Source: Progne subis subis (lineage: Eukaryota; Chordata; Aves; Passeriformes; Hirundinidae). From it: DNA of 64,000 bases. The stretch's first letter is position 1. Each line of letters begins with the position of its first letter. The stretch is taken from NCBI GenBank assembly GCA_022316685.1, contig JAKJHU010000169.1, positions 112,501 to 176,500 on the forward strand, given 5' to 3'. This document shows positions 19,201 to 33,230 of the stretch, one piece after another. The notes beneath the pieces were generated by a model, which was given only the letters and a program-made list of their open reading frames with translations, ran no database searches and had not been told where the DNA came from. Position numbers and translations under genes: made by a program.

Positions 19201-22200
19201 ATCTAGTAGCATATCATAGCTTTACTGACCTATATTTGTATATGCCAAATTTAACTTAATTGGAAATGTAGATGCTGTTTGTTTTATCTGTCAAAAAGCT
19301 CATGTTAAAAAAAAAAAAAAATCTAGACACACTTTTTCCCCCAACATTTATCATCTAAATAATAGTCTTGCCAAGATGGCAGCCTCATAATAAACTCTTT
19401 TCAGTGGAGTGATGGGTAATGAAGCTTGCTTGTGAAGGCAGCGAAAAATGTTGTCTAGCCAAATGTGTGGATATGATGGCTAGAGAATCAGTGGACTTTC
19501 TCAGTCATCAATCTTTTTAGTAGCCTCTTACACATCTGAATATTTTGATAGATGATCTAATAATTGAGTTATCTATCTTTCTAACTATCAGAGTTGCATA
19601 AAAATTATTCTCACATGCTATTGAATATTATATATATTGAGCATCCAGTAAATTTTTCACAAAAGGTCCAAGAGGTGGAAGAATTTTGTTTGTCTTAAGC
19701 AGCCTTTAATATATTAAATGATAACTTACAATGTATAGAACACAAAACTATATGTACTAATACAAGGAAAAAAAAATAATGTCAAAAGCTGATTGCAGAT
19801 AGGACTTGGTAAATAAAGCATTTAAAAGCATGGGACTGCTGAGGTTAATGCACAATCTAAGAGTAATTTGAAGTACAAAATGGGTAAATCCAGTAGTCCC
19901 TGGGCAGTTAATGGACAGGAATCACATTTCCACTCAGTTGCACAAATTCCTTTTGCCTGAATCTTGGCTTAGGCAAAAAGAAATACAGTGCCACTACTGT
20001 GTACCACATTTCTGTTCAGCCTCTGTGACGGCTCTGAGAGAGTTTCTTTTGATAAAAAATGAGACTGAAATGTATATATTGAAACTTCATACATTTTGTT
20101 TATTCTGAGCGATTGTACAATATGGATTCCTGTTTCCAGAGCATAAGAAACTGCTTCCCTAGAACACTAATCTTGCGTTAAAGCAGGCACTGAGGATATT
20201 TGGATAAGTTGCATTAAGCATGTCATCAGATGTGTCTTACTAAAGCTTCTGAGTGGCAGAGCAAAATGCTTGTTGGTATTGGTGTATTTTTTTTTTAAAC
20301 ACTATGTTATATTATTCTTAACTTCAAATGCATTTCTGTTCAGGTAAAACTTATTTCAACAATAAGAAATACATTGTTGCATTATGAATATTTTTGATTC
20401 AAATATATATTTTCTGCCTCAGTACCACCAGTTTATGTTCAATTACATACTTTTGTAGAGACTGTCAAGTGCTCCTTCTTGTAAATTCTTGAAAATTGTA
20501 TGATGGGGACTCATTTCTTAAATTGTTTTCAGTTTTTTAGTACTTTCTTTGTTTCATAACTACAGCAAGGTATAAGCAAGTATGTTTGATAAATAGTTCT
20601 CCAGTTAGCAAAGAGGCTTTTCTTTCTCTGTTCAGAACTAAAGTGACTGGGGTACTTTCTTGTGCATAACAAAAAGTTGTGCACTCATTTCAGAATTTTA
20701 ATGGGAAAGTATCAGAGGGATTTTCTTTGTAGTTACTACCTGCTTAAAGGAGAATGAGAAAGATGGATTTCAAGGAGTTGCACGTTATCATCATTTGACA
20801 ACACTTTGTGAAGGCATCATTGGATCTCATGGGACCTTATTGCTGCATATGGATCTGCAGATTGGACAAACTTTTGGCTGTGTCGCTGGCAGTGCTCAGT
20901 GACTCTCATGGTCAGTAAGTGAAATTCTTGATGTTTAATAGTTCTTCCTAAACATGCAAAATTAGTTGGATAGAACTTGGGTACACATAAAGCAAGACAC
21001 TGAAGTAAGGTGATTTGAGTATCAAAAATGTAAAAGCTTACAATGAAGTTTGGCATTGAAGTTCACCATCTGTGTTGCAATATTGCATCTCATTTGAGTA
21101 GTCTACATTTTTGTCTTCAGTAATATATAGATTGATTTTATGCAATTTAAGTTACATAAGGATGAGGTTACAGAAGTATAATTTAAACCTAGAACTAAGG
21201 CAGCAGAAAACAAGTTACAAAAAAAAAAAAAAAATTCTCTTTTATTACTTGTTGAAGTTTAATAGAAGAAAGCTAAAATTGCTTCTGAATGTGTAAATTC
21301 ATAAGCAGTTACCTGGAGTTTATCAATGTCAGTGTTATGTGGATTCTTCTGACCTTAAGTAGATTGGAGGTTATTCTAGTTAGCATTTGTAGCATTTCTC
21401 CTAGAGAACATCCCAAGCTCCTAAGCATGCACGGTGTGTTATATACACTTACGTATATATTTGTGTATATACTTTATGAATGTTTAGATCTTTATTTAGG
21501 AAAGAGGTCTTTGTTTCCCTCTCCTGATCAAAATAGTAAGCATCTGTGTTCCTTCTTTTCATTAGATTAGCATGCTCTCCTCTGTCACTAGTCTTTGATA
21601 CGAACATTGGGAAATCGTGTCCTTTTATTTAAATTATAAATGTGCCTTTGTCATGAATACTTACAGACATTCCAAGATTTACATCTGAATTGTCAAAGTG
21701 TAACTGAAAGGCTTCTCTGTTGTGTGACATTATTAGTGAAATAAAGAACTTTCAATTTTTTATGGATAGGCCTTAAATATTGACACTGCAAGGCTAAATT
21801 AGTTGTGATGCTGCAAAAATTTTTCCTACATCCGCTGTTTTTCTAAGATATGTTGTTTATCAACAAGAGACAATCATGAGAATCTCTGTGGACATTCCTA
21901 TTCACGTGTTCCAAGCCTGTCTCTTCATGTTTCATTATTCAGGTTTGATGTCTAGTTAGCTCTTATCAAAACTAATACCATCTGAAGTACCAGGCTTCCG
22001 GTAGTCACACAACCTACATAAAATTTTCAGTCAGACTGATATTATTAAAGACAGCATCTCTTTAAACCTGGGCTTTGTTACAGTGTCTAGATAAGTTATA
22101 TCTTGGAAATCCATTTCAGTGAATGAGTCACTGCTGTTTCAATAGATGAAATACATCTGCAATTATATTGTGCACTTTTTAAAATTTTTAAAAAAATAGC

Positions 22201-25200
22201 AAAAATACAAGTGTTTAGATTAAAGCTTTGATACCATTCTTACTATGTCTTGATGCTACTAAAGCAGAAAGACCTACTGTATGTCTTCTTATTGTTGAAA
22301 TAGTCCAGTAAGTTAAAATGTTTTATAAGACAAACACCTGGATGAGATTTTATAAACTATTTTATCATTTATTTGTAGCAAATTTTGAATGTGTCAGGCA
22401 AATAGGTAATTTAATTTCTACAGAAACCTAGTGTTCCTTGAAATATCTAGGTTTATTTACACGGGATAAAACATTTTTTCCTCTATTTTTTTCTTTTCTG
22501 CTCTTTCATTTATTGTATTCTGAGTATATATTAGTTTCATTAGTTTTATTAGTTTATATATATTAATTTCATATTCTAAGTGCTGAAATGCTGAAATTGA
22601 ATATTTGGAATTTATAGTTTCAGGATACTGCTATTTATAATCTTTAAAATTCACAAAATAGTTGAGAGAGGGATTTAGTGATGGATCCCACAAAATTATT
22701 TAAGGCCTATGATCATGATCAGTTTATATTTGCAATATTCTGTAATGTCATATATACAATACACTTTTTAGTGTTGTTTACTTTAGAAACTTTTACAGCA
22801 ACATTCCTTGTGTAAAATTTTTTATTCCAAGCTTGTTGATATTACAAAGTCATGTAAAATTGATCATAATACTTCTATCTCTTTATTTGGAAAGTGCTGT
22901 TCATTTTAAATTAATGAAAATTACACATATTTCAGTCTTTCCGTAGAAGACTACTTTTGAAAGTATATTCTCATTTACTTGTTTCAAAAGGAGAAATATC
23001 TTGGATCCCTTTCAACATAGCCCAACAAAGTGAAGTGGTATTTTCTGGTATATGAAGGATTCCTGTGAGTTTTTGAGACACTGGAGCTGTAACCAAACTT
23101 GAAGAAGACAATGATGGCAATGAGCTTCTGTCCAGAGTTAATCAGCTGCAGAATTTGTAAACTGCGTATGTGTCAAAGTTGAAAATGTTAGCACTCTGAT
23201 AGAAGCTTGAAAAGGTTAGAGCTGATAAAAGCCATCAGCAGTTAAAGAAGGTGATTTATGGGAATGTAATGACACAAAATGCCTCATTTATCACTCATAT
23301 ACAGATAGGTTAAGGTTTCTGTGTCATACTTTAAAAACTTGACCACTTAGAATTGTCAAAATAGGTAATTAATTGCCCATCATACATTTCAGTTCAAATT
23401 TCCTTTGCTCAAATTTTGGTGATTTTACTGTTTTGCTTCTCATATGGTTCTTTTTAAAGTCATTCATATTTCATATTTATTTCATATTTGTTTCAAATGG
23501 TATCTCAGTGCTCTGTTAGAACTTTTATTAGGTAAAGCTGATGATTTGAATGCTGTCCAAGTCTTTTGTTGATTTACTGATTTCATTCAGCCTAACTGTA
23601 AGGAAAATAACTGAAGGCTTCATTTTCTTCTCTTCTATACCACTAATTCTCATCAAGCGTTTAGAGCTTTCTAATTCATTCCTTACATTTCCTCTCCAAA
23701 CTGAAATACGATATTTAAAAGTGAATGCATCAACTGGTTTCCAGTTCCAGTCACTTAAGTTACTGTTTATCTCCATGCAAATTAAATTTAATCCAAAACT
23801 ACCAGTACTGTTAAATGATCCTAAAACAAAATAAAAATGTTAAGAAAAATGCATTACTGACTGGATGTGAGGATAGCAGCAAGCAAATCCCATAGATTTC
23901 AGACTGACTGGTTTTATTTTAAGTGTCCACAATTTCATTATAGTGCTGTAAAAAAAGTAAATGCAAACATGGATAAATACTCACTAAGGTGTTATCTATA
24001 AGACAGTATATGTAAAATAAAACAACTACTCTAAAAACATTGTATTAATAGTAAAATACAGATTCAACTGCCAAAAAAAAATTTGTTAATAGAGTTTCTA
24101 AAGATCTCTTTTTCTTTACCTATTTATTCTTTTTAAACTATTTTATCCTCCTATTTCCAGATCTTACACAGAAAATTCTGAACAGAATAATTTTAATTTT
24201 TAACATCAAAAAACTTACCTTTTTGTTAGCTTTCACAATTTATGGCCCCAGTTGTATAGCATTCTGTTTGTTCAGCGATGACCTTCCAGGTTCGATTTAA
24301 AAAGAAGTCAGAAGCATTTGTCATGTCTGCTCGATCTTGTCCAGAGGTACCTATTGTAATTATAAAGGACTAATAAGGTTGTTTATAATATAGCAGTCTG
24401 ACAACCCTAAAAAATCTTCTGGAGAGCAACTTCCTTTTTTTTTTTTTTATTTTGTCTTTCTTATGAGAAAAAAAAACAAAAACCCTTACTTTCTTGCTCT
24501 GTGTTGCACTGCATGTTTTTAAATTAAGATGAGAGAGCATAAAAGACTTGAGCCTTGAAAATCTTAACGTAGTTAAGATAAGCTGTATAATTTTCTCATT
24601 TGTGGTGTTTTTGGAAATACTCAGTACTAATGTTTCTATAGTAGAGTTGCACCCTGTATTTTATTGGAGCATATAGAAGTGATGATGTACTTAGAAACAC
24701 TGAATTCCTTTCAGCATGTAACAAAAGAAAGCCAATTTTTTCCTGACCTGCAAAATTATGTGATATATTAACATGATGATCTCTGTTTCTTAGGAAAAAA
24801 TCCAAATTAATTGTTGTAAAAATTATTAACATACTACTGTAAGTGGGTGTTATTATAGTGGTATTTTTCATTATATGTCAGGTTTTTTGCAGTTGACTTA
24901 TGATCATTTTTCCCTTCCTATGCCTTTGTCTTGCTTCCTCTTTCCTTTTTCCTCCCCCATTTCAGCATCATTCTGCAATACCACTTTTTTTATAGACATC
25001 TATATAAGGTAAACAAAAACCCATGGAATTTGAATGTTTGACAGAAATGTTTACCTCTCTTGTATGGTATGTAACAACTCTGGAGTATTGTCAGGCTACC
25101 GTACATCATTTAAATACCCTTAGACAGCAAAGGCAAAATCTTGACAATTCAGTAATCTCATCATGTGATTTCAAGAAGGCTTTTTTTTTTATATCTACAA

Positions 25201-25949
25201 TTGAGACAAATTTATGTTGTGTGTATTTATGGTTGTTAAACTCAAAATTGTCTCATTTCATTAATTTTTAACATTGTGCTCTCTTAATGACTATGAAGAA
25301 ATGTATTAAAATGCCTTAATTATAGGGCTAGAAGAAGAGAAAGCGCAAGTCTTTTTAGCATATGATCTTTCAATTGCTCGCTAAAGGATAAAGAGGGCAT
25401 TCAAGCGTGGTTTAGATAACTGTCAGCAATAATAGAATGCAAGGTAGTTTGTAGAGCCTTTAAAGACCTTTCGGGGAAATAGATTTAATTAAAAAACAAT
25501 AAAATGGACTTTTCATTTCAAAGAATTCCAAAATGTTGTAAAATTACAGGATTCTGCTGTATTGAGTAATGTATGTTTCCAAGGATAAGGAAAAATAACT
25601 GAAAATACTCTGCAGACCACAAAGCAGTGATAGCTGTATTTTGTGTGTGTAAATATATGTCCTTCAGCTTTTAAAACACAGACTGTGAATAGCACATTAG
25701 AGATATTTTGTGTTTTCTGAACTGTGTGATTTTACCTGTTTGGGGTTCTTTTAGTTTTAGCTTTTAACGAGAGTGGTTTTTTAAAAAAATAGAAGGTGAA
25801 TATTTAGCTCCTTAATGTAAAATTGTGTTCTCACAATTACCCTCTGAACAGTACAATTCCTATGCTGGCAGAAGCTCAGTTGCCTATTTCAGAGTCTGTG
25901 GGTTCCCATTGGTCATAGTTGCCTGTCTTATATACTGTGGAAATACATT

Positions 25950-26300
25950 TTGAAGTATATTTCTGATTTCTGTTCTTTTTTCTTCTCAAAGAATCAAAAA
26001 TCACATTTTCTAGTAATGTTGTTGGCTGTGTGGTGTGTTGAAAAGTTTATTCAAGCACTTTTTCTGCGTTATCAAGTTTTACCACTTCTGGCAAACGAAG
26101 AGCGACTTAATTTACGTGCGATCAGCATGGTTTATAAACAACCTTGACTGCTGTCTTTTTAAAGTTTTTGCACCTTTGCTATGCAAAAGCCTCGTGCTTT
26201 CCTGAGGAAGTTTTTCTAAGTTTTTTTTCTTTCACTCTGGTGCATACATGTTAATTGGTTTTAACCAGTTTGTTTGTTGTAGCAAAGTACCAAACGAATC
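25950..26300. promoter_or_regulatory. Possible conserved non-coding element
   Basis: A segment with several CpG (gaagagcgac, ttacgtgcgatc) in a CpG-poor background. It includes a FOX/HOX-like gtttataaacaa and an octamer-like tatgcaaaag. The retained CpG and packed motifs are typical of conserved enhancers, but I have no alignment to test this. An open frame of 65 codons covers part of it and shows no domain. Confidence 0.2.
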
Positions 26301-29300
26301 TGTATGAAAGTTGTCTTTGTTTAGCAAGGTGTTTTACAGCTAAATCAACTTTACCAAAGTGCATTTTCAGCAAATAGTAAAACTCTATCAGTTTTTAGTT
26401 AAAATTACTGGCCCAAGTATGTTATAAAGCTTGTTCATAATGAAAATGTGACTTCAATATTTATGGTCTTGTTATATCCTCTAGTAAATTTAGTTTGGAT
26501 TGTTAATTCATATCAGTGTTCACTTTGTCATTGACTGATCATAAAAATGGACAACATCCTTGTTCTTGGAGTTGGTGATTTTTCTGTTAAGAAAAGTAAG
26601 GAATTTTTTTTCTGCTTGGTCGCATACCTTGAACTGGAGCACAAATGAATAGCACAGCCTCTGTAAAATACACTGGGCATGTGAGAAAGCTGAAAATGTA
26701 CAAATGTTTGGCACTGTCCTGTACAAAAATGCCCCTCTTTTTTCTTCATTGCTGGGTTTCCTAAGGCTTGAGGACTCAGGACCCAAGCTACAAGAGACAC
26801 ATGCAGGGTTAGCTTTGGCATATTTTTGACAAAGATGTGCCTCACATCATCCTGTTACCAAACTCCTTTCTGTTTTCAGCTGGTTGTGTCTATTTCTTTC
26901 CACTCATCCTTCCTGCAGTGGCAGGATTCTTTAGTGTGGTCATGTTTCTGTGGAATATGCTCTGCAATCTGAATAAATATACTATATTCTCTAATCTGAA
27001 ACTGGTGGACTCCTGTGGAATCATTAATTTTGATCACTTCTGTTGGGCTTGAAAATTCAAGCCCAGATTGAAAATTCAGTAGAAGCTTAGTCATCTCTGT
27101 ATGAGTCATAGCAAAAAAAGTCACAAAACCCCAACAACACAAAACTTTGGTTAGCAGACATTATCACTAATAAAAAGGCAAAGGAAGCAGACTGTACATT
27201 TGACCGGTTTTTCTGTAACAACTTTTGTAAACTTTGGTCGAAACACTAAGCTCTTACTGAGTAAAACTTATTATCACCCAGTACTGGTTTTTTCTTTTGT
27301 TGAAAATCACATTTCCTGTATTTAAAGACCTCTCCTTACTGCTAACACTTTATTAAAACCAGTAAACTGGTTTCTGTATCGTTTCACTACATCAAAATGC
27401 AGCATTCCAGAGAGGAGTGTGCATGATTGAAGGGCTGAAAGCTTAATCTTCTTCTAGGGGAAACTCTAGCTCCTTACATGTTTGCCCAGACAATGGACAG
27501 GATAAGCTATAACAGTTGTAAATGTAGCTTTGAATCTGTTCCATTGTTGATCTCATTTGTATTCTCAAGCAAATTACTTGTTGCTTCTACATTTAAGTCA
27601 CCTCCTGTAAAAGCCTGATATTGCATAAAAATATTGCAGGGTTAAACTGGTTTTCTTAAAACTCAAGGTAAAAGACACTACTGATAGAGACATAAAAATA
27701 TCCTCTCTTATGAAAACTTTCTGTTCTTGTAGCAAGAGTGTAAGCCTAAGCACAGATCTTCTCATAACTTTAATTTTCTTAGCAGTATTTATAGGGTGTC
27801 AAGGAAGAGAAAAAGAATACAAAAATACTATCTGTGCTTTCACATAAAGCATTATAAAAACAACATAAAGTTCCAGATATTTTTTGGCTTGTGTTAAGGA
27901 CATAAAGGGTCAGACTCTAAGAAAAACACAAATCACGTTAAACTACTACTCAAATCATTCTTGGCTGCAAAATGTCCAGGGGTTCAAGTTCAGAGAGAAC
28001 GATCTGTGTTCTCATTACTATGAAGAAGACTTCCCCATTTGTAGAAGCTCACTGTCTTTTGTGTCCTGTGTTTTTCTGCTCCTTCTCTGTATAATCATCA
28101 TGTGCAGCTCTGAAAATTAATACCCTTGCTTGTAGATTTTTTTTAAAATTTAATCACCACGAGACCAATAAGATGTAATAGCACTAGTCTGCTGAGCCTC
28201 TGCTCTCTCCCTGGCTTGAATAGACCTGAAATTTAGCCTGGATCTGTGGAAATGGCATGGTGGGAGAATCCTCTTCATGTATAAATTTCAGGAAAATGTC
28301 TGCACCGTAAGGTGGATCTTACGTCAGCATACATGTATGTGTCTGAATTACGTAAATGTAACATAAAATATAACATAAAATATGAAATATAAATATAATG
28401 TAACCTTATAATAGTCCTTTTTGTGCATATCAATATTCATATAGTTCATATTTGAGCTAAAAATAGTTCAAAAGTGTGCCTTGCTGTTGAAATATTTCTT
28501 ATATCTCATCTACAGTATTCTCTCCCTGGTTTTACTATGATACACAAGTGTGCCTGAACTGAAAGTAGAAAAGCTGACTTTTTTTAAGAAAGAAAAATTT
28601 GAAGATTGTCGTTAGTTGCAGAGAAGACAAACAAAAGGTGTTAACATCATGGGATGTTGTTTTACCTATGAAGAAGTACGCTGTGCTGCGTGTCTTCTAT
28701 GACATGAGGGAATTTGTGTACAACATTGCTTTCAGTACCTCACAATGCTTGTTTTAGAGTCTTAGTCAGATTAGTCAGATTATGTTAGAGCCCATTGAAT
28801 TTTGCATAATTAAAATTGTAGCAATAGCTAAATGCTATGAAATGTGGAATGCAGAATCTTTGCTTTGCCAAACATTGTTCTCCAGGGTTTCAAAGAAGTA
28901 GCAGGGAGAAGTGGGAGAAGCTTGAAAGTCAAGTCTGATGCTTAAAAATTTTTAAATTTTATATAGATCTGTATTTACATTTTTATAAAATATAATAGTT
29001 AAGCATAATAGATTTTTCTGTTATATTGGTCTCCTGCAGCAGCAGTAGTATTATGTGCAGAGTTTCGGCAGTAGTTGTTCATTTTAAAATGCAAAGTTGT
29101 AGGATTGCAGTAATGTGTCGCTGTAGACTGTTTTCAGTACACCTGCAAGTTAAATGTTTCAGATACATGGGGAGAAAAGTTGTTTACTAAGTTGTTTGTT
29201 GTCTAAATGCTACCAAATGTGTATAACAACAAAATTATCATTGCATTTCTGCATCATGGGGCCATCATGGGCATGTAGAGTAAATACACATCTTTTTGTA

Positions 29301-29461
29301 CACAGAATTAATCTAACCAGCAGAGGTCTAATTCTTTCTGAAGTCAGTGGAAAAACTTGTGCTGTCCTCAGTGCATGTAAGAGTAAAGCTGCTATCAGTA
29401 CTAGTTTTGATCCGTGTAATGATTTGGTCCATTCAGTTAAGTGACTAGATAAAGCATAAGA

Positions 29462-29885
29462 TGGATGATTGTACTGGAGTAAATTCTAGTAAATCCCAAG
29501 AGGGGCCTCAAAGGTGAAGAGGGGGATTGGTGTATCTTTCATATGGAGAGAGTCTGGGAGACCTCCGACTGTTTAGTGTGAAGATCAGGATCAGGGAGGA
29601 TCTTACTAAGGTCCATAAATATCTGAAGGGAAGCCAGGATTTTCTCAGTGGTGCCCAGTAAGGGGATAAGAAGTAATGGACACAGCTTGAGATACAGGAA
29701 AATTTACTGAAATGTTAGAAATACCATTTTTCATTGTGTGAAACTGGAACAGTCTCTTCAGAGAGGTTGTGCAGTTTCCATCCCTGAAGCTATTCAAAAC
29801 CCTGAGCAACCAGCTGTAGTTCAACCTGTCTAGCAGGACTAGACAATCTCTAAAGGTCCTTTTTTACCCTTTTTGTTTCTGTGTT
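29462..29885 (+). mobile_element. CR1 LINE 3' fragment, diverged
   Basis: Recognisable CR1 words occur in the correct order: a gagagtctgggagacct-like stretch, aggtccataaatatctgaa, aagtaatggacacagcttga, cagagaggttgtgcagttt followed by ccatccctgaagctattcaaaacc, and a 3' part reading aggactagacaatctctaaa then ggtcc. It is about 420 bp with many substitutions and some gaps. Confidence 0.75.
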
Positions 29886-30824
29886 ATTTTATTTATCATT
29901 ATTTTTATCTGTATTAGTTTTGGGGGTTTTTTGAAGTCAGAGTAATCAATATTGAAATAAGTGGGAGAAATGGAAATCTAGAGAGCTTTATCCCAGTAGA
30001 CTGATGGTTTTACATTTAATGTTAGTTTAACTAGATTAAGAAAACCTTAAGTTTTAAGGGTGAAAGAGAAAACTAGGCTGAAGAAAATTAGGAAGATATT
30101 TTATCTACGTATAAATGTTCTTCAAAATCTAACAATAAGCACTAAACATCAGTACAATACCAAAAGATAATAACTTGAACAGTAGGAGCATTATGAAGGA
30201 ATAACATAAGGAAAGTAGTAAGAGGGAGGTATTTATAAGCCCTGTTGGTCTGGAGTTTGGGGGTCAGTTCACAGAAGAGTACACAAATGCAGATTTACAA
30301 AGTTAGCCCACAGATCCTAATATGTTAAAGGTTGTAATCTTTTGAAAGAAGTTGGTTGGCTTTCCTGTTGGCCCTCCTATCAACTTTAACCTCCAACCTT
30401 CTCCGGCATGTATCACTACAAATAAAACTGCTGAGGTTTGACAAGAGGATATAAAGTCACTAGGCCATCGCACAGAAATCTCTACATGATTTTCTTTAAC
30501 TTAAAGCTTAAATGAACACTGCTTAAAGTCAGGGGTTTTAATAAGAAGTCATAAACATCCACTCGTATCACTTTAGTTTTAATAATTACTGTTTTAACAG
30601 AGACGAGAGGCGATATACATGGTAAATTATGTTTGACAACTGTAATTTTGTGGTTTTGTTATTGGTTGTCTTTAACTATTATGTGAATTGCTGTTCTTTA
30701 TTTTAATGTATACTTTTTCATGCAAGCTGCATATGATATCGATATAAACATGGCATTTGTGTACAGTGCTATAAACTAATTTTTAGCTCTTGATTAAGGC
30801 AAACCAGATGTGTTTTTATTTACC

Positions 30825-30860
30825 AATAATAATGATGATGATGATGATGATAATAATAAA
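30825..30860. repeat. Compound trinucleotide microsatellite (AAT/ATG)
   Basis: AAT units, then six to seven ATG units, then ATA/AAT units, about 36 bp in all. It has no coding context. Confidence 0.9.
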
Positions 30861-33200
30861 TACCAAGAATAATAATCTTTAGATCTGTAGTCACCTATTT
30901 TGGCTTTTCTTCCTCTGTAGAATTTTGTGAGACTTTACACAAACCCTTTTAACAACCTAGGCATTTTGCAGGTCATAACTACTAAAAGTTTTGATAATTA
31001 TTCCAATCCTGCAAGCTGCTTGTAGTGTTTTCATTTTGCCAGGGCTGCCATCCACAGTATTACTGTGTCATAGAATCACTCAGTGGGTGTTATTGATATA
31101 TACCATCACTAATGGTATTAATTCTTGTGGCTTCCCTTTTCTTAAAAGCATGTGATCTCTGAACATAGACTGCACCTTACTTAAAACTGTATTACGATCC
31201 TAAAATTTTCTTTCCAGTTCAAAACCATACCAATTCAAAGTTAAGTTTTCTGTCTTGTAATCTGTTATTTGCATGACAAATTTTATGGTGATGTATAATA
31301 ATTTTCTTCATGCTGTTTGTTGCTTGTAGATTGTAACCTTTTTCACTTAGGAATATATTTTTTTTTAAGAGCACTTACTTTAAGGGCTGTAAAAGCAGTC
31401 TCTTCCTTCTGGAGTCCTTTCTTTCTGTGCCCAAGTTCTGTTCACTGTATGAGCCACTCATATGTTCATGTCTTTGTCAAAGTTCACTTTCCATGATTAG
31501 GAAAGTGCCATTCTTTATTTGATGAGGTACATACATCTTCCATCCTTAGTTACGCTTTCTAGAGCTTTTCAGACTTCCTTCACAAACATAACTAGCAGAT
31601 ACTGGGCAGCACTTTTCCTAAATAGTTTGCAGTTTACTAGTCAGGTCTTGGTACATCCTACATTTTGCCATTGCGATGATTCCACTTTGCTAAAACATTT
31701 AATTGGTTTTCATCTTTAGTTCTTTGAATATACGCTTATTCCATAAATGCTTTGCTGTTGTGGATGCACTATGCTGTTGTCTGTAATCTGGCCTTGTGTT
31801 TTTCTTCTGCACTTGGACTGTAACTAAGTAATCCATAGAAAACAGCTAAGGAAAACAAGCCTTTCGTATGTCAGTTTTCATTCATTATCTATATAGGGAT
31901 ATATTATATATGGGAATTCTGCTAGGCATTCAGATGTTGCAAAAGACAAATACTGATCTACACACTTGTCCTGGTGGAATGCATAGCAAAGTTCATGTAG
32001 ATTCTGATGCTGCTGTATCCAGCAGTGGATGCTGTTTATCAAACCATATAGTATGTAAATTTTGGAATTTAGATATTCCTGGAAGATTGAAGACTGATTG
32101 AATGGAGTTAAGGGGAAGCTTTTAAAAAGCTAAATATAATTAGTTATTTCTCTCTCCCAGCAGGATTTTAGATTGCATGAGTAATATAATATCAAGAAGA
32201 GTATAATTTAACTGAAAATGCATTGTGAGACAATTTGGTCACACCATGCCTTTCCTCCTGCAAGAATCTTCACTTATTACTTGTATTTTCCTCTGCAATT
32301 GAGAAAAATCCACATGATGTCAGTCTGCATTCCTTTAGTATTCCCCTTAACATCTAATGTCCATCATCTTCAAAAGGGGAGGCAAGAGGCTGACTAGATA
32401 GCTACAGGTGACTACTGCTTGAAGAGAAAGGTAAGATGAGTTAGCAATGGAGTTAAAATATTTATACATTAAAGCAAAAATTGTTGGTTTACTTTCCTCT
32501 TTGAGTCCACCTATACTACATTCAGAAGACTGTTGTATAGTAGACTAGCAAACCCAGACTTAAAAAAATAGCTTTCAGGTATTAAAGGTTTAGCTGGTGC
32601 TAGCAGAGATTTCTGATGCTTCTCATGTAAACAGTATCGGCTCCCACATTGCTTATCAAAGCACATAAGTGTTGTAAGAAAGTGTTTTCTGCTTCTATAA
32701 AGTTACAGGGTAGTCACAATAGACCGAACACCAACATCTGTCATGGTACTGTGAAAGGGATTGGCTGTTGTATTAAGCTGTTACACTTCCTCACTGGAAA
32801 CTGCTGTCTGGACGCTTTCAGTGTAAGAATGTATTTGCAGTGGGAAAGTTACTATAATCTCACCATACTGAGGTATGGCTTCAGGATGATCCTCAAGTAA
32901 TGTATATACAAGCAGCAGAACCAAAATAAAAGTATGAAGTTATTAATTGAGGAGTGATTAAGATACCTTGTGGATATGCATAGGAGGTGTTCAGAGAGCT
33001 TTGTAATGGGCACAATAGCAATGATTAGAAGAAGGAGTGCTGATCCCTTCATGCATGAAATAGTTTATCCCACTTTGGAGCCCAGGAAACTAATAAAGCT
33101 TCTGTGGACCAAAGCCATAGAGGCTTAAATTGACCAGATTAAGACATTTTCTAGAAACGCTTGCCTTTTTTGTTGTTTTTATTTTGGGGTGGGGTTTTTT

Positions 33201-33230
33201 TGTTGTTTTGTTTGTTTGTTTGTTTGTTTT
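33201..33230. repeat. (GTTT)n microsatellite
   Basis: About six tandem GTTT units, preceded by a related tgttgttt stretch and by ggggtttttt. It is a plain simple repeat in an intron. Confidence 0.9.

Noticed and set aside
31060..31110. Minus-strand CR1 tip (tcatagaatcactcag)
   Set aside because: Only about 15 bases resemble the CR1 terminus and the similarity does not continue, so it is too short to call.
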